From assembly GCF_019977735.1 (NCBI RefSeq), contig NZ_AP025018.1, positions 9,552,580 to 9,616,579 on the forward strand: a stretch of 64,000 nt of DNA, read 5' to 3'. Below, piece by piece: positions 35,277-44,041 of this stretch (within the stretch, counting starts at the first letter, position 1; every line of letters begins with the position of its first letter). The DNA is from Calothrix sp. PCC 7716. GTDB lineage: Bacteria > Cyanobacteriota > Cyanobacteriia > Cyanobacteriales > Nostocaceae. The notes under the pieces were generated by a model. It saw nothing but the letters and a program-made list of their open reading frames with translations, had not been told where the DNA came from and did no database searches. A program made the position numbers and the translations under genes.

Positions 35277-35296
35277 CCCCCCGCGAATTCGGGGGG
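35277..35296. repeat. G/C-run hairpin between pqqB and pqqC
   Basis: Six C (35277-35282) and six G (35291-35296) flank GCGAATTC directly after the pqqB stop. This looks like an interspersed cyanobacterial palindrome rather than a terminator, since pqqC follows closely. Confidence 0.7.
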
Positions 35297-35332
35297 AATT
35301 AAACCTAGTATTACGTATTAAATAAAAACACC

Positions 35333-36058
35333 ATGCTCACCCTTACAAACGAAACACCTTGGACTGCGGCAGAATTTGAAGCAGAACTACGCAAACAACA
35401 CCATCGCTACCACCATCTACACCCATTCCACCAAAGAATGAACGCAGGAGAACTTACAAAAGAAGAAGTACAACGCTGGGTAATAAACCGCTTTTACTAT
35501 CAACGTAATATCCCACTTAAAGACGCTGCTATTTTATCAAACTGTCCTGACCATGAAGTCCGATGCCACTGGATTAGTCGTATTATCGACCATGATGGAA
35601 CAACAGAAGGTACAGGAGGTATTGAAGCTTGGCTAAAATTAGGTGAAGCGGTTGGTTTATCGCGTCCACAGCTTTTAAATAACCAAAATACTCTACCAGG
35701 TGTTCGCTATGCCGTCGATGCGTATGTAAATTTTTGTAAAACTAAACCTTGGATAGAGTCTGTAGCTTCATCGCTAACCGAATTATTTGGCCCCGATGCG
35801 ATTCGTACACGTTTGGCAGCATTAGAAAAACACTATTTATGGATTGACCCAAAAGGCTTTGACTATTTTCGCACACGATTACATCAGGCACCTCAAGATG
35901 CACGCTATGCTCTAAACTTGGTAATATCTAACTGTCGTACTCGTGACATGCAAGAACGTGCAGTACAAGCATTAATATTTAAATGTGATTTGTTATGGAG
36001 TCAATTAGAAGCTATAGAAAGAGGTGAAACACGCCCCATTAAATGTTTAATTCAATGA
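35333..36058 (+). CDS. pqqC: Pyrroloquinoline-quinone synthase PqqC
   Basis: 241 residues, the family's usual length and all-helical pattern. Conserved stretches include HPFHQRMNAGELTKEEVQRW (about 31-50), VINRFYYQRNIPLKDAAILS, DHDGTTEGTGGIEAWLKLGE and VRYAVDAYVNFC. PqqC carries out the last step, ring closure and eight-electron oxidation of AHQQ to PQQ with oxygen. Its stop overlaps the probable pqqD start (ATGA at 36055-36058). Confidence 0.95.
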   Translation: MLTLTNETPWTAAEFEAELRKQHHRYHHLHPFHQRMNAGELTKEEVQRWVINRFYYQRNIPLKDAAILSNCPDHEVRCHWISRIIDHDGTTEGTGGIEAWLKLGEAVGLSRPQLLNNQNTLPGVRYAVDAYVNFCKTKPWIESVASSLTELFGPDAIRTRLAALEKHYLWIDPKGFDYFRTRLHQAPQDARYALNLVISNCRTRDMQERAVQALIFKCDLLWSQLEAIERGETRPIKCLIQ

Positions 36059-36333
36059 TTAATCATAATTGCCCACGTTTAGTAAAAGGCACCCGTTTAT
36101 TTTGGGATGATGTAAGACAGCAAAAGTTCCTATTATTTCCCGAAGGAGCTTTAGTATTAAATAACACTTCATGGGATATATTACAATTGTGTGATGGGCG
36201 CCATACTGTTACTGATATTGTTGGTATATTAAGCGCTAAATACTCTCATCCCAATATTGAACCCGATGTATTAAAATTATTAAACAAAATTACAGAACGA
36301 GGATTTTTATATTATGACCCCTCGTCCATTTAG
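36055..36333 (+). CDS. pqqD: PqqA-binding chaperone PqqD
   Basis: 92 residues from the chosen start (MINHNCPRLVKGTRLFWDDV). An upstream in-frame ATG at 36043 would add four residues; the later ATG was preferred because it forms an ATGA overlap with the pqqC stop. The protein matches PqqD: PRL-x-x-G-T-R-L-x-W-D, LLFPEGALVLNNTSWDILQL, and a winged-helix-like fold ending ITERGFLYY. PqqD binds the PqqA leader and presents it to PqqE. It overlaps pqqE by 20 bp. Confidence 0.92.
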   Translation: MINHNCPRLVKGTRLFWDDVRQQKFLLFPEGALVLNNTSWDILQLCDGRHTVTDIVGILSAKYSHPNIEPDVLKLLNKITERGFLYYDPSSI

Positions 36334-37408
36334 CTTGGTTGCTGAACTAACTTATCGTTGCCCCTTACAATGTCCCTACTGCTCCAATCCGCTAAACTGG
36401 AGTAGTGATAACTATCGTACCGAACTAGCTACAGAAGATTGGTTACGTGTAATTAAACAAGCACGACAACTCGGTGTATTACAGCTTGGTTTTACAGGAG
36501 GAGAACCATTACTGCGAAAAGATTTAGAAATATTAGTAGAAGCAGCAGCAAACCTAGGTCTTTATACAACCCTCGTCACCGCAGGTACTTTATTAACTAA
36601 AGAACGTGCTAGCATTTTACATGGTTTAGGACTCGACCATATTCAAATTAGTTTACAAGATAGTCGCGCGGTTTCTTCTGATTATATTGCTGGTACACCT
36701 TCCTTTCATCAAAAAATAGCAGCAGCACGTTTAGTGAAAGAGTTTGGTTTTCCTTTAACATTAAATGTAGTACTGCATCGCCAAAATTTAGATAGAATCG
36801 AAGAAATTATTGAATTAGCAGAAACACTACAAGCTGACCGTATAGAATTAGCTAACACTCAATATTACGGTTGGGCACTAAAAAATCGTGCTGCCTTATT
36901 ACCAACGCGCGAACAATTAGAACATGCAGAGCAAGTAGTAAAAGCGGCTCAACAACGGCGTAAAATTCCAATGGGAATACTTTACGTCATACCAGATTAC
37001 TATGATAAATATCCAAAACCATGCATGGGAGGTTGGGGACAACGTACTTTAATTATTGCTCCCAACGGTGATGGTTTACCTTGCCAAGCAGCAATGTCAA
37101 TACCACATTTAACATTTGCAAACGCACGCGAACACTCTTTAGAATATATTTGGTATGACTCTCCTGCAATGAATGCCTATCGTGGCGCCGCATGGATGCC
37201 AGAATTATGTCAAAATTGTGAGCGTAAAGAAATTGACTGGGGTGGGTGTCGCTGTCAAGCATATCTATTAACTCAAGACTCGACTGCCACCGACCCAGTT
37301 TGTCATTTATCACCCCAACACTCACAAATACTAGCAATACGTGAACAAGTCTCATTTAATCAACAATTAGATTTTCTTTATCGTGGTGTGGTGCGCGACG
37401 CAAAATAA
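36314..37408 (+). CDS. pqqE: PqqA peptide cyclase PqqE (radical SAM/SPASM)
   Basis: 364 residues. The radical-SAM cluster motif is C16-x3-C20-x2-C23 (YRCPLQCPYCSN), followed by GFTGGEPLLRKDL for SAM binding. The C-terminal SPASM region has the auxiliary-cluster cysteines (CMGGWGQ, LPCQAA, ELCQNCERKEIDWGGCRCQA, VCHLSP). PqqE makes the carbon-carbon bond between Glu and Tyr of PqqA, the first step to PQQ. The gene begins within pqqD, and GAGG lies about 12 bases upstream. It is the last gene of the operon. Confidence 0.95.
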   Translation: MTPRPFSLVAELTYRCPLQCPYCSNPLNWSSDNYRTELATEDWLRVIKQARQLGVLQLGFTGGEPLLRKDLEILVEAAANLGLYTTLVTAGTLLTKERASILHGLGLDHIQISLQDSRAVSSDYIAGTPSFHQKIAAARLVKEFGFPLTLNVVLHRQNLDRIEEIIELAETLQADRIELANTQYYGWALKNRAALLPTREQLEHAEQVVKAAQQRRKIPMGILYVIPDYYDKYPKPCMGGWGQRTLIIAPNGDGLPCQAAMSIPHLTFANAREHSLEYIWYDSPAMNAYRGAAWMPELCQNCERKEIDWGGCRCQAYLLTQDSTATDPVCHLSPQHSQILAIREQVSFNQQLDFLYRGVVRDAK

Positions 37409-37439
37409 AATTTTGTATTTATTATTATAAAATACTTAA

Positions 37440-37630
37440 TATCATGTCCGGCTGATTAGCCATAATTCACACATCACGTAGAAACGCGTTCACGTAGTGT
37501 CCCGTTATCCGTAAACTTAAGCGAAGCTTTCCCGCAGGGTAGTTTTCCTGAAGGGAAGGATATGCCAAAGGGTAGGGAATAATCGCGCCTCTACAATGGT
37601 TTTATTATGGTTATGCTCCCGGACATGATA
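37440..37630. mobile_element. MITE-like element downstream of pqqE
   Basis: Exact 12-bp terminal inverted repeats TATCATGTCCGG (37440-37451) and CCGGACATGATA (37619-37630), extended by imperfect pairing inward (GGCTGATTAGCCATAAT against ATTATGGTTATGCTCCC). The 190-bp interior has no reading frame and includes small palindromes such as TTCCTGAAGGGAA. No target duplication was confirmed. Confidence 0.55.
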
Positions 37631-37662
37631 TCATATCCATCTATAAATAAACCAGTAAAGAT

Positions 37663-38214
37663 ATGGTCTTTACACATAGTTTCCTTCCCTACTCAACTGA
37701 AAGGTTGATTTTGCGAAAATTTATCGATGCAGATATTGAACAGTTTCTTTCCTACCGTCAAGACCCTGAAATTGCTCGATATCAAAGTTGGTCGATGTTT
37801 TCCTATAGCAAAGCAAAATCTTTTATCGATGAGATGCAAACTTTAAAATTCGGTATCCCTGGTGAGTGGTTCCAAATTGCCATTGCAGAGAAGCAAGATA
37901 ATTCACTGGTAGGTGATATTGGGATACAGGTTTATCTAGAAAATCCAACAACAGTAGAGATAGGATTTACTTTAGACCGCAAAGCACAAGGTAAAGGATA
38001 CGCACAAGAAGCAGTTCAAGCATTGATAGATTTTTTGTTTGACTTTGAAGGAATTAATCAAGTTATTGCGATAACCGACGCGCGTAATCAACCATCTATT
38101 AACCTGTTAATACGACTAGGGATGAAACTGGCGCACTCTCTTGAGGTAGAGTTTAAAGGGCAATGGTGTATAGAAAACACCTTTATCCTCGAAAAGGAAG
38201 ATTGCTTACTCTAA
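37663..38214 (+). CDS. GNAT acetyltransferase (RimJ/RimL type)
   Basis: 183 residues. It opens TERLILRKFIDADIEQFLSY, typical of the RimJ/RimL N-acetyltransferase branch, and has the acetyl-CoA-binding motif VEIGFTLDRKAQGKGYAQEA (about 104-123) and the C-terminal NQPSINLLIRLGMKL. Members acetylate protein N-termini, amino acids or small molecules; the substrate is unknown. It lies just after the MITE-like element and is not part of the pqq operon, from which it is separated by about 250 bp. Confidence 0.85.
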   Translation: MVFTHSFLPYSTERLILRKFIDADIEQFLSYRQDPEIARYQSWSMFSYSKAKSFIDEMQTLKFGIPGEWFQIAIAEKQDNSLVGDIGIQVYLENPTTVEIGFTLDRKAQGKGYAQEAVQALIDFLFDFEGINQVIAITDARNQPSINLLIRLGMKLAHSLEVEFKGQWCIENTFILEKEDCLL

Positions 38215-38916
38215 AATGTTTAAGCTTAAATAGTCAGTAATTTAGACAATCTTTATTTTAACTATTCATGATTTGGAATTATCCGGAATTCTACTCTTTA
38301 CTGTTGGATAAATGAGGTAAATCAGTTAAAGGTCATTTATGCTTGGATGACATAAGTTAATGTGTAATTTAAGAACCTGCCATACTTTTCTAGGTGAAGA
38401 TGTTAAAGGTGACAAGTTCATCAGAACTAATGATATAGGTTCAAAAATCGCGTTGGTATCCTTACGTAAACTTAGGCTATACTGAGACTTCATATTATTA
38501 ATGCTGTTCTGTTTTAAAGTGTTTTAATTAAAAATATTATACAGGAGCTTTGTAATAAGCTTGCTTATAATTATGCTAAATTTTATATTGGCATAATCAT
38601 ATTAATGTGTTCTTTTTACTTTAAAAGGTTATTAGAATTAAATTTGTATTGGCATCTCTCAAATTTTTTTATACTGAATAATTGTATATAAATTTTCTGT
38701 GAAGGGTAGTTATACGTATAAATATTGGTATAATATTTTTTATATGGGTGCTATATGTAAAATTTACTTACAACTTACAGGAGTTGTGTGTAAAACCCAA
38801 ACATCATTGTTAAAAATCATAAGCGGAATTACTGTGAAACAAATGTTTACACAGTTATTTTGTTGCGATTGTAAGGCAAATCACTGAAAAAAAGTAGTCA
38901 TTAAGGAACAATCAGC
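38215..38916. other. A+T-rich intergenic region upstream of the RTX gene
   Basis: About 700 bp with no supported gene. A 62-codon frame at 38699-38887 has unusual composition and no recognisable family. No GGCGCC site is present. The RTX gene promoter is presumably here. Confidence 0.5.
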
Positions 38917-41298
38917 ATGATAATTAAGGGTACAAATGGTAACGATTCTTTGATTGGAACTGCGGCAATTGATACATTGTCAGGTCTTGGGGGTAACGAT
39001 TTTCTTGATGGTCGAGGAGGCGCCGATACTTATCTCTTTTATCGTTCGAGTGGGCAAGACACGCTGTACGACAGCAGTTACAACGATAATAGCGTTGACC
39101 AACTTGTCTTTTCTGGTACTGGTCTAACATCAACTAATGCGATTGTTACTCGCTTAGGCACTAGTAATGATTTGAAAATATCTTTTGGTGGCGGTATCTC
39201 TGACTCGGTTGTTCTCCAAAACCAAGTTTACAGCACTAACTATGACTATGGGGTTGAAAGTATCAAGTTTAGTGATGGGGTAACTTGGACAGAAGAACAG
39301 CTTTGGAATGCTTATCTGACAACTGGCGCCTCTTCTAATGACACTTTGGAAGGCACAAACCTTAACAACACAATTAAAGGTGGTTTAGGAACAGATTATT
39401 TAGATGGTCGAGGAGGCGCCGATACCTATCTGTTTAATCGTGGAGATGGGCAAGATACGCTGTACGACAGCAGTTACAACGATAATAGCGTTGACCAACT
39501 TGTCTTTTCTGGCACAGGCTTAACGTCAACTAATGCGATTGTTACTCGCTTAGGCACTAGTAATGATTTGAAAATATCTTTTGGCAGTATCTCTGACTCG
39601 GTTGTTCTCAAAAACCAAGTTTACAGCACTACCTATGACTATGGGGTTGAAAGTATCAAGTTTAGTAATGGAGTAACTTGGACAGAAGAACAACTTTGGA
39701 ATGCTTATCTGACAACTGGTGCCTCTTCTAATGACACTTTAGAAGGCACAAACCTTAACAACACAATTAAAGGTGGTTTAGGAACAGATTATTTAGATGG
39801 TCGAGGAGGCGCCGATACCTACCTATTTAATCTTGGAGACGGGCAAGATACGCTGTATGACAGCAGTTACAACGATAATAGCGTTGACCAACTTGTCTTT
39901 TCTGGTTCAGGTCTAACATCAACTAATGCGATTATTACTCGCTTGGGCACTAGTAATGATTTGAAAATATCTTTTGGTGGCGGTATCTCTGACTCGGTTG
40001 TTCTCAAAAACCAAGTTTACAGCACTACCTATGACTATGGGGTTGAAAGCATCAGCTTTAGTGATGGGGTAACTTGGACGGAAGAACAACTTTGGAATGC
40101 TTATCTGACAACTGGCGCCTCTTCTAACGACACTTTGGAAGGCACAAATCTTAGCAACACAATTAAAGGTGGTGTAGGTACAGATTATCTCGATGGTCGA
40201 GGAGGTGCCGATACCTACCTATTTAATCTTGGAGACGGGCAAGATACGCTGTACGACAGCAGTTACAACGATAATAGCGTTGACCAACTTGTCTTTTCTG
40301 GCACAGGCTTAACGTCAACTAATGCGATTATTACTCGCTTAGGCACTAGTAATGATTTGAAGATTTCTTTTGGTGGTGGTATCTCTGACTCTGTTATTCT
40401 CAAAAACCAAGTTTACAGCACTACTTATAGCTATGGGGTTGAAAGCATCAAGTTTAGCAATGGGGTAACTTGGACGGAAGAGCAACTTTGGAATGCTTAT
40501 CTCAAAACAGGCGCCGCTTCTAACGACACTTTGGAAGGCACAAATCTTAGCAACACAATTAAAGGTGGTGTAGGTACAGATTATTTAGATGGTCGAGGAG
40601 GCGCCGATACTTACCTCTTTAATCGTGGAGATGGTCAAGATACTCTCTATGACAGTATTTACAACGATAATAGCGTTGATCAACTTGTCTTTTCTGGTAC
40701 CGGTTTAACGTCAACTAATGCTATTGTTACCCGCTTAGGCAATAGTAATGATTTGAAGATTTCTTTTGGTGGTGGTATCTCTGACTCTGTTATTCTCAAA
40801 AACCAAGTTTACAGCACTACTTATAGCTATGGGGTGGAAAGAATCAAGTTTAGCAATGGGGTAACTTGGACGGAAGAACAACTTTGGAATGCTTACCTAA
40901 AAACAGGCGCCGCTTCTAATGACACTTTGGAAGGCACAAATCTAAACAACACAATTAAAGGTGGTTTAGGTACAGATTATTTAGATGGTCGAGGAGGCGC
41001 CGATACTTACCTCTTTAATCGTGGAGATGGTCAAGATACTCTCTATGACAGCAGTTACAACGATAACAGCGTTGATCAACTTGTCTTTTCTGGTACTGGT
41101 TTAACGTCAACTAATGCTATTGTTACCCGCTTGGGCAATAGTAATGATTTGAAGATTTCTTTTGGTGGTGGTATCTCTGACTCTGTTATTCTCAAAAACC
41201 AAGTTTACAGCACTACTTATAGCTATGGGGTAGAAAGAATCAAGTTTAGTAATGGGGTTACTTGGACGGAAGAACAGCTTTGGAATGCTATAAGTTAA
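38917..41298 (+). CDS. RTX-type calcium-binding protein made of six 132-residue repeats
   Basis: 793 residues consisting almost wholly of six near-identical 132-residue units. Each unit has an RTX-like nonapeptide stretch (GGLGTDYLDGRGGADTYLF), a D-x-L-x-D-S segment, SVDQLVFSGTGLTSTNAIVTRL, ISFGGGISDSVVLKNQVYST, and ends GVTWTEEQLWNAYL. The first unit starts with a classical G-x-x-x-x-D-S-L-I-G-T-A, and the last is cut short (EEQLWNAIS). There is no signal peptide, as expected for type I secretion, but no HlyB/HlyD genes are nearby. Calcium-dependent folding outside the cell and a role in surface or matrix structure are inferred. An AAGGAA ribosome site precedes the ATG by about 8 bases. Confidence 0.85.
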   Translation: MIIKGTNGNDSLIGTAAIDTLSGLGGNDFLDGRGGADTYLFYRSSGQDTLYDSSYNDNSVDQLVFSGTGLTSTNAIVTRLGTSNDLKISFGGGISDSVVLQNQVYSTNYDYGVESIKFSDGVTWTEEQLWNAYLTTGASSNDTLEGTNLNNTIKGGLGTDYLDGRGGADTYLFNRGDGQDTLYDSSYNDNSVDQLVFSGTGLTSTNAIVTRLGTSNDLKISFGSISDSVVLKNQVYSTTYDYGVESIKFSNGVTWTEEQLWNAYLTTGASSNDTLEGTNLNNTIKGGLGTDYLDGRGGADTYLFNLGDGQDTLYDSSYNDNSVDQLVFSGSGLTSTNAIITRLGTSNDLKISFGGGISDSVVLKNQVYSTTYDYGVESISFSDGVTWTEEQLWNAYLTTGASSNDTLEGTNLSNTIKGGVGTDYLDGRGGADTYLFNLGDGQDTLYDSSYNDNSVDQLVFSGTGLTSTNAIITRLGTSNDLKISFGGGISDSVILKNQVYSTTYSYGVESIKFSNGVTWTEEQLWNAYLKTGAASNDTLEGTNLSNTIKGGVGTDYLDGRGGADTYLFNRGDGQDTLYDSIYNDNSVDQLVFSGTGLTSTNAIVTRLGNSNDLKISFGGGISDSVILKNQVYSTTYSYGVERIKFSNGVTWTEEQLWNAYLKTGAASNDTLEGTNLNNTIKGGLGTDYLDGRGGADTYLFNRGDGQDTLYDSSYNDNSVDQLVFSGTGLTSTNAIVTRLGNSNDLKISFGGGISDSVILKNQVYSTTYSYGVERIKFSNGVTWTEEQLWNAIS
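38917..41298 (+). repeat. Tandem array, 6 copies of a 396-bp unit
   Basis: The marker GATGGTCGAGGAGG recurs at 39007, 39403, 39796, 40192, 40588 and 40984, giving spacings of 396, 393, 396, 396 and 396 bp. The 393-bp spacing reflects loss of one Gly codon (GSIS instead of GGGIS, plus a change). Adjacent copies share synonymous variants, indicating recent duplication or gene conversion. Confidence 0.92.
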
Positions 41299-41458
41299 AA
41301 CTATAGCATCCCTCCTTAATTTTTGAAGTAAATTAGCTAAAGTGGTAGGACTCGTAAGCAAATTAACTTAACTGCTAAAAGTCCTGCCATGAAAAGCTTA
41401 TTAGCAGTACTCAAACAATAGATGCCGATTATAATCTAAATACCTTTACGACCTAATG

Positions 41459-41965
41459 TTAAACTTTAAATAAAGCTACAACATCAGCAGTTAGAAGTTG
41501 CCAAAGTTGTTCTGGTTCCCAAGTATCTGGATCAAATTTAGAATTACGACCACGTTTGTACGCTTGTTGTAGTTTATCCCAGCTAAACTGCTGCTTGTAA
41601 TTTATATTTTTATTAATAACTCGCAACAGTCCTAAACCAAGTAATACGTTAGCTACTCTGAATTTAGCTCCTAATAAAAATGCTTGCACTTCAGCTTCAC
41701 CAATAGGGTTTGTACTATAACCTGTTATAACGTGAATGCCATCATGCAATTGTTTACGACGAGAACCTGTGGTAAAAGGTTTTAAATTATCTTTGTCAAG
41801 AAAGTCTGCCCATGTTCTGCCAAAAGTGCCGCTTGGGAGAGAATGTAATTTTTCTATGTCCACAATTTGTGGAACACTTAACCCTTGTGCTTCACTTACT
41901 TTGTCTATTAAATCTAAAACTTGTTGTAAACGTGGGGTCGGATTTAAAGGAGTATTGCTTTGCAT
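41459..41965 (-). CDS. COQ4-family protein
   Basis: 168 residues. It has the COQ4 hallmark H-D-x-x-H-x11-E: H74, D75, H78 and E90 in KQLHDGIHVITGYSTNPIGE, preceded by PSGTFGRTWADFLDKDNLKP. In eukaryotes COQ4 works in ubiquinone assembly and binds a metal through this motif. Cyanobacteria make plastoquinone, so the role of bacterial homologues here is open. It is a lone gene, convergent with the RTX gene. I see no signal peptide. Confidence 0.82.
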   Translation of the reverse strand: MQSNTPLNPTPRLQQVLDLIDKVSEAQGLSVPQIVDIEKLHSLPSGTFGRTWADFLDKDNLKPFTTGSRRKQLHDGIHVITGYSTNPIGEAEVQAFLLGAKFRVANVLLGLGLLRVINKNINYKQQFSWDKLQQAYKRGRNSKFDPDTWEPEQLWQLLTADVVALFKV

Positions 41966-42087
41966 TGATAATTTATTTTGATGAATAACAATTGCATTTG
42001 CTGCTTTGTTTACGCTATGTTACAATTTTCAAAGTTTCTGCCCTTAACAGGAAGTATCAAAAGTCATGATTTTAACCATGACTAAAG

Positions 42088-42158
42088 TTGGTTGATTAGT
42101 TATAATGATGTTCGATTAATTACCCGTACATGGTAGAGACGTTACATGTAACTCTACC
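42088..42158. repeat. 70-bp interspersed repeat, copy A
   Basis: Starts TTGGTTGATT and ends in a palindromic section with GTAGAGACGTTACATGTAAC. It is highly similar to 46499-46570. Here the 3' arm has lost three bases (CTCTACC instead of GTCTCTAC). Confidence 0.7.
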
Positions 42159-42196
42159 CATATGACTATTCGGCGCCTCATCCCTTATACTTTAGA

Positions 42197-42305
42197 ACTT
42201 ACGCACAGAAACCTGGTTTCTACCCATTCATTGTCGCAGACAAATCGTCGTTTTTATTACAAATTCTCGACCCAGAAACCAGGTTTCTAGGATTTTTGCG
42301 TAAGT
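42197..42305. mobile_element. 109-bp MITE-like element with ACTTACGCA ends
   Basis: Terminal inverted repeats ACTTACGCA (42197) and TGCGTAAGT (42297-42305), each followed inward by a small palindrome AGAAACCTGGTTTCT or AGAAACCAGGTTTCT. A partial copy with the same CATTCATTGTCGCAGACAAA core occurs at 63555-63616. Confidence 0.65.
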
Positions 42306-42448
42306 CCTGATACTGTTATATTTATAACGTGTAGGATTTAGGCATTGACAGGAGACACCAAATATGGTGTATCGGTTCTTGCATTTAACCTAGGTTTTTC
42401 GATATAAGCGGTGTCCCAAGAGGGAAGCGCAGTTATTTAGAGGTTCTA

Positions 42449-44041
42449 ATGAACGTTTTACTTCTGTATCCTTGCTTTCCCAAAAGCTTCTGGTCGTTTG
42501 AGAAAACTCTAGCTTTGCTAGATCGTAAAGCTATGTTACCACCTTTGGGGTTAGTGACTGTGGCTGCAATTTTGCCCCAAGAATGGAAATTTAAGCTAGT
42601 AGATCGTAATGTCAACAAAGTCACTGAAGAACAATGGGATTGGGCAGATTTAGTAATTTTATCTGCGATGATTGTGCAAAAAGATGATTTATTAGCCCAG
42701 ATTAAGGAAGCTAAACGTAGAGGAAAATTTGTAGCGGTGGGTGGCCCCTATGCAACTGCGTTACCTCATGAAGTGACAGATGTTGGGGCAGATTATTTGA
42801 TTCTAGATGAAGGGGAAATTACTTTACCTTTATTTGTAGAAGCGCTAGCAAGAGGTGAGAAATCTGGAATTTTTCGTGCTAATGGGGAAAGACCAGATGT
42901 AACCCACACCCCAGTTCCTCGATTTGACCTGCTAGAATTTGATGCCTATGCGGAAATGTCGGTGCAGTTTTCTCGCGGTTGTCCTTTTCAGTGTGAGTTC
43001 TGTGATATCATTGTCCTCTACGGTCGTAAACCCCGTACGAAGGTGCCGGAGCAATTGCTTAAGGAACTCGAACGCCTTTATGAATTAGGTTGGCGACGTA
43101 GTATTTTTATGGTAGATGATAATTTTATTGGTAATAAACGGAACGTTAAACTGTTCCTTAAGGAATTAAAACCTTGGATGGTAAATTATCAGTATCCTTT
43201 TTCCTTCGCTACGGAAGCCTCAGTAGATTTGGCAAACGACCAGGAATTAATGGATTTGATGGTACAATGCAATTTTGGCTCTGTGTTTCTGGGCATTGAG
43301 ACACCAGATGAAGACAGTTTAACGTTAACTCAGAAGCACCAAAATACCAGAGATTCGTTGAGTGAAGCAGTAAACGCAATTGCTCGTTCTGGTTTAAGAG
43401 TTATGGCGGGTTTCATTATTGGTTTCGATGGCGAGAAAGCAGGTGCAGGAGCGAGAATTGTGCAATTTGTGGAGCAAACATCAATTCCCACGGCACTGTT
43501 CAGTATGCTGCAAGCATTACCTGACACAGCACTTTGGCATCGCTTAGAGAAGGAAGGAAGACTTCGTAGTAAGTCAGCAAATATTAACCAAACCACTTTG
43601 ATGAACTTTGTGCCTACCCGTCCCTTAGAAGACATCGGGCATGAATATGTGGAAGCATTTTGGCAGTTATACGACCCTACTAAGTTTCTCGAACGTACTT
43701 ATCGCCACTACCGAATTCTTGGAGAGGCAACATATCCAAATAAAGGGAAACGAGCAAAAAAACCGATAAATTGGGTAACAATTCGCGCCCTGTTAACTAT
43801 TTGTTGGCGCCAAGGTGTCCTTCGCAAAACTCGATGGAAGTTCTGGCCAAATCTTTGGAATATGTGCCGTTACAATCCAGGAGGTGTAAGTAGTTATTTG
43901 TCAGTATGTGCCCAAATTGAGCATTTTGTCGAGTATCGCCAAATTGTCAAACAAGAAATTGAACTGCAAGTCGCGCAGTTCTTAAACGCAACTGAAGCTG
44001 AAATTCCACTTGAACGAGAACAAGCTATAGCCAACAAATAA
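42449..44041 (+). CDS. B12-binding-domain radical SAM protein
   Basis: 530 residues. An N-terminal cobalamin-binding-like Rossmann domain (about 1-150, with VGGPYATALPHEVTDVGADY) is followed by the radical SAM core with C178-x3-C182-x2-C185 (SRGCPFQCEFCDI), IFMVDDNFIGNKRNVK, and FLGIETPDEDSL. A C-terminal DUF4070-like helical region (about 400-510, PTRPLEDIGHEYVEAFWQLY) completes it. Such class-B enzymes often methylate or rearrange lipids and other unactivated carbons; the classical B12-binding D-x-H-x-x-G is not obvious here. It is a single gene without operon partners, so substrate is unknown. Confidence 0.85.
   Translation: MNVLLLYPCFPKSFWSFEKTLALLDRKAMLPPLGLVTVAAILPQEWKFKLVDRNVNKVTEEQWDWADLVILSAMIVQKDDLLAQIKEAKRRGKFVAVGGPYATALPHEVTDVGADYLILDEGEITLPLFVEALARGEKSGIFRANGERPDVTHTPVPRFDLLEFDAYAEMSVQFSRGCPFQCEFCDIIVLYGRKPRTKVPEQLLKELERLYELGWRRSIFMVDDNFIGNKRNVKLFLKELKPWMVNYQYPFSFATEASVDLANDQELMDLMVQCNFGSVFLGIETPDEDSLTLTQKHQNTRDSLSEAVNAIARSGLRVMAGFIIGFDGEKAGAGARIVQFVEQTSIPTALFSMLQALPDTALWHRLEKEGRLRSKSANINQTTLMNFVPTRPLEDIGHEYVEAFWQLYDPTKFLERTYRHYRILGEATYPNKGKRAKKPINWVTIRALLTICWRQGVLRKTRWKFWPNLWNMCRYNPGGVSSYLSVCAQIEHFVEYRQIVKQEIELQVAQFLNATEAEIPLEREQAIANK

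Larger units (their letters stand above)
41966..42448. other. Repeat-rich intergenic region
   Basis: About 480 bp between the divergent COQ4 and radical SAM genes. It contains a 71-bp repeat shared with 46499-46570 (42088-42158), a GGCGCC at about 42172 and a 109-bp MITE-like element (42197-42305). Confidence 0.6.

Noticed and set aside
38699-38887. 62-codon forward frame before the RTX gene
   Set aside because: Cys- and Tyr-rich residue pattern expected from A+T-rich non-coding DNA, no ribosome site, no recognisable family.
39007-41298. CRISPR-like array
   Set aside because: The 396-bp repeats are translated in frame as an RTX protein; there are no short repeats with unique spacers and no cas genes anywhere in the window.
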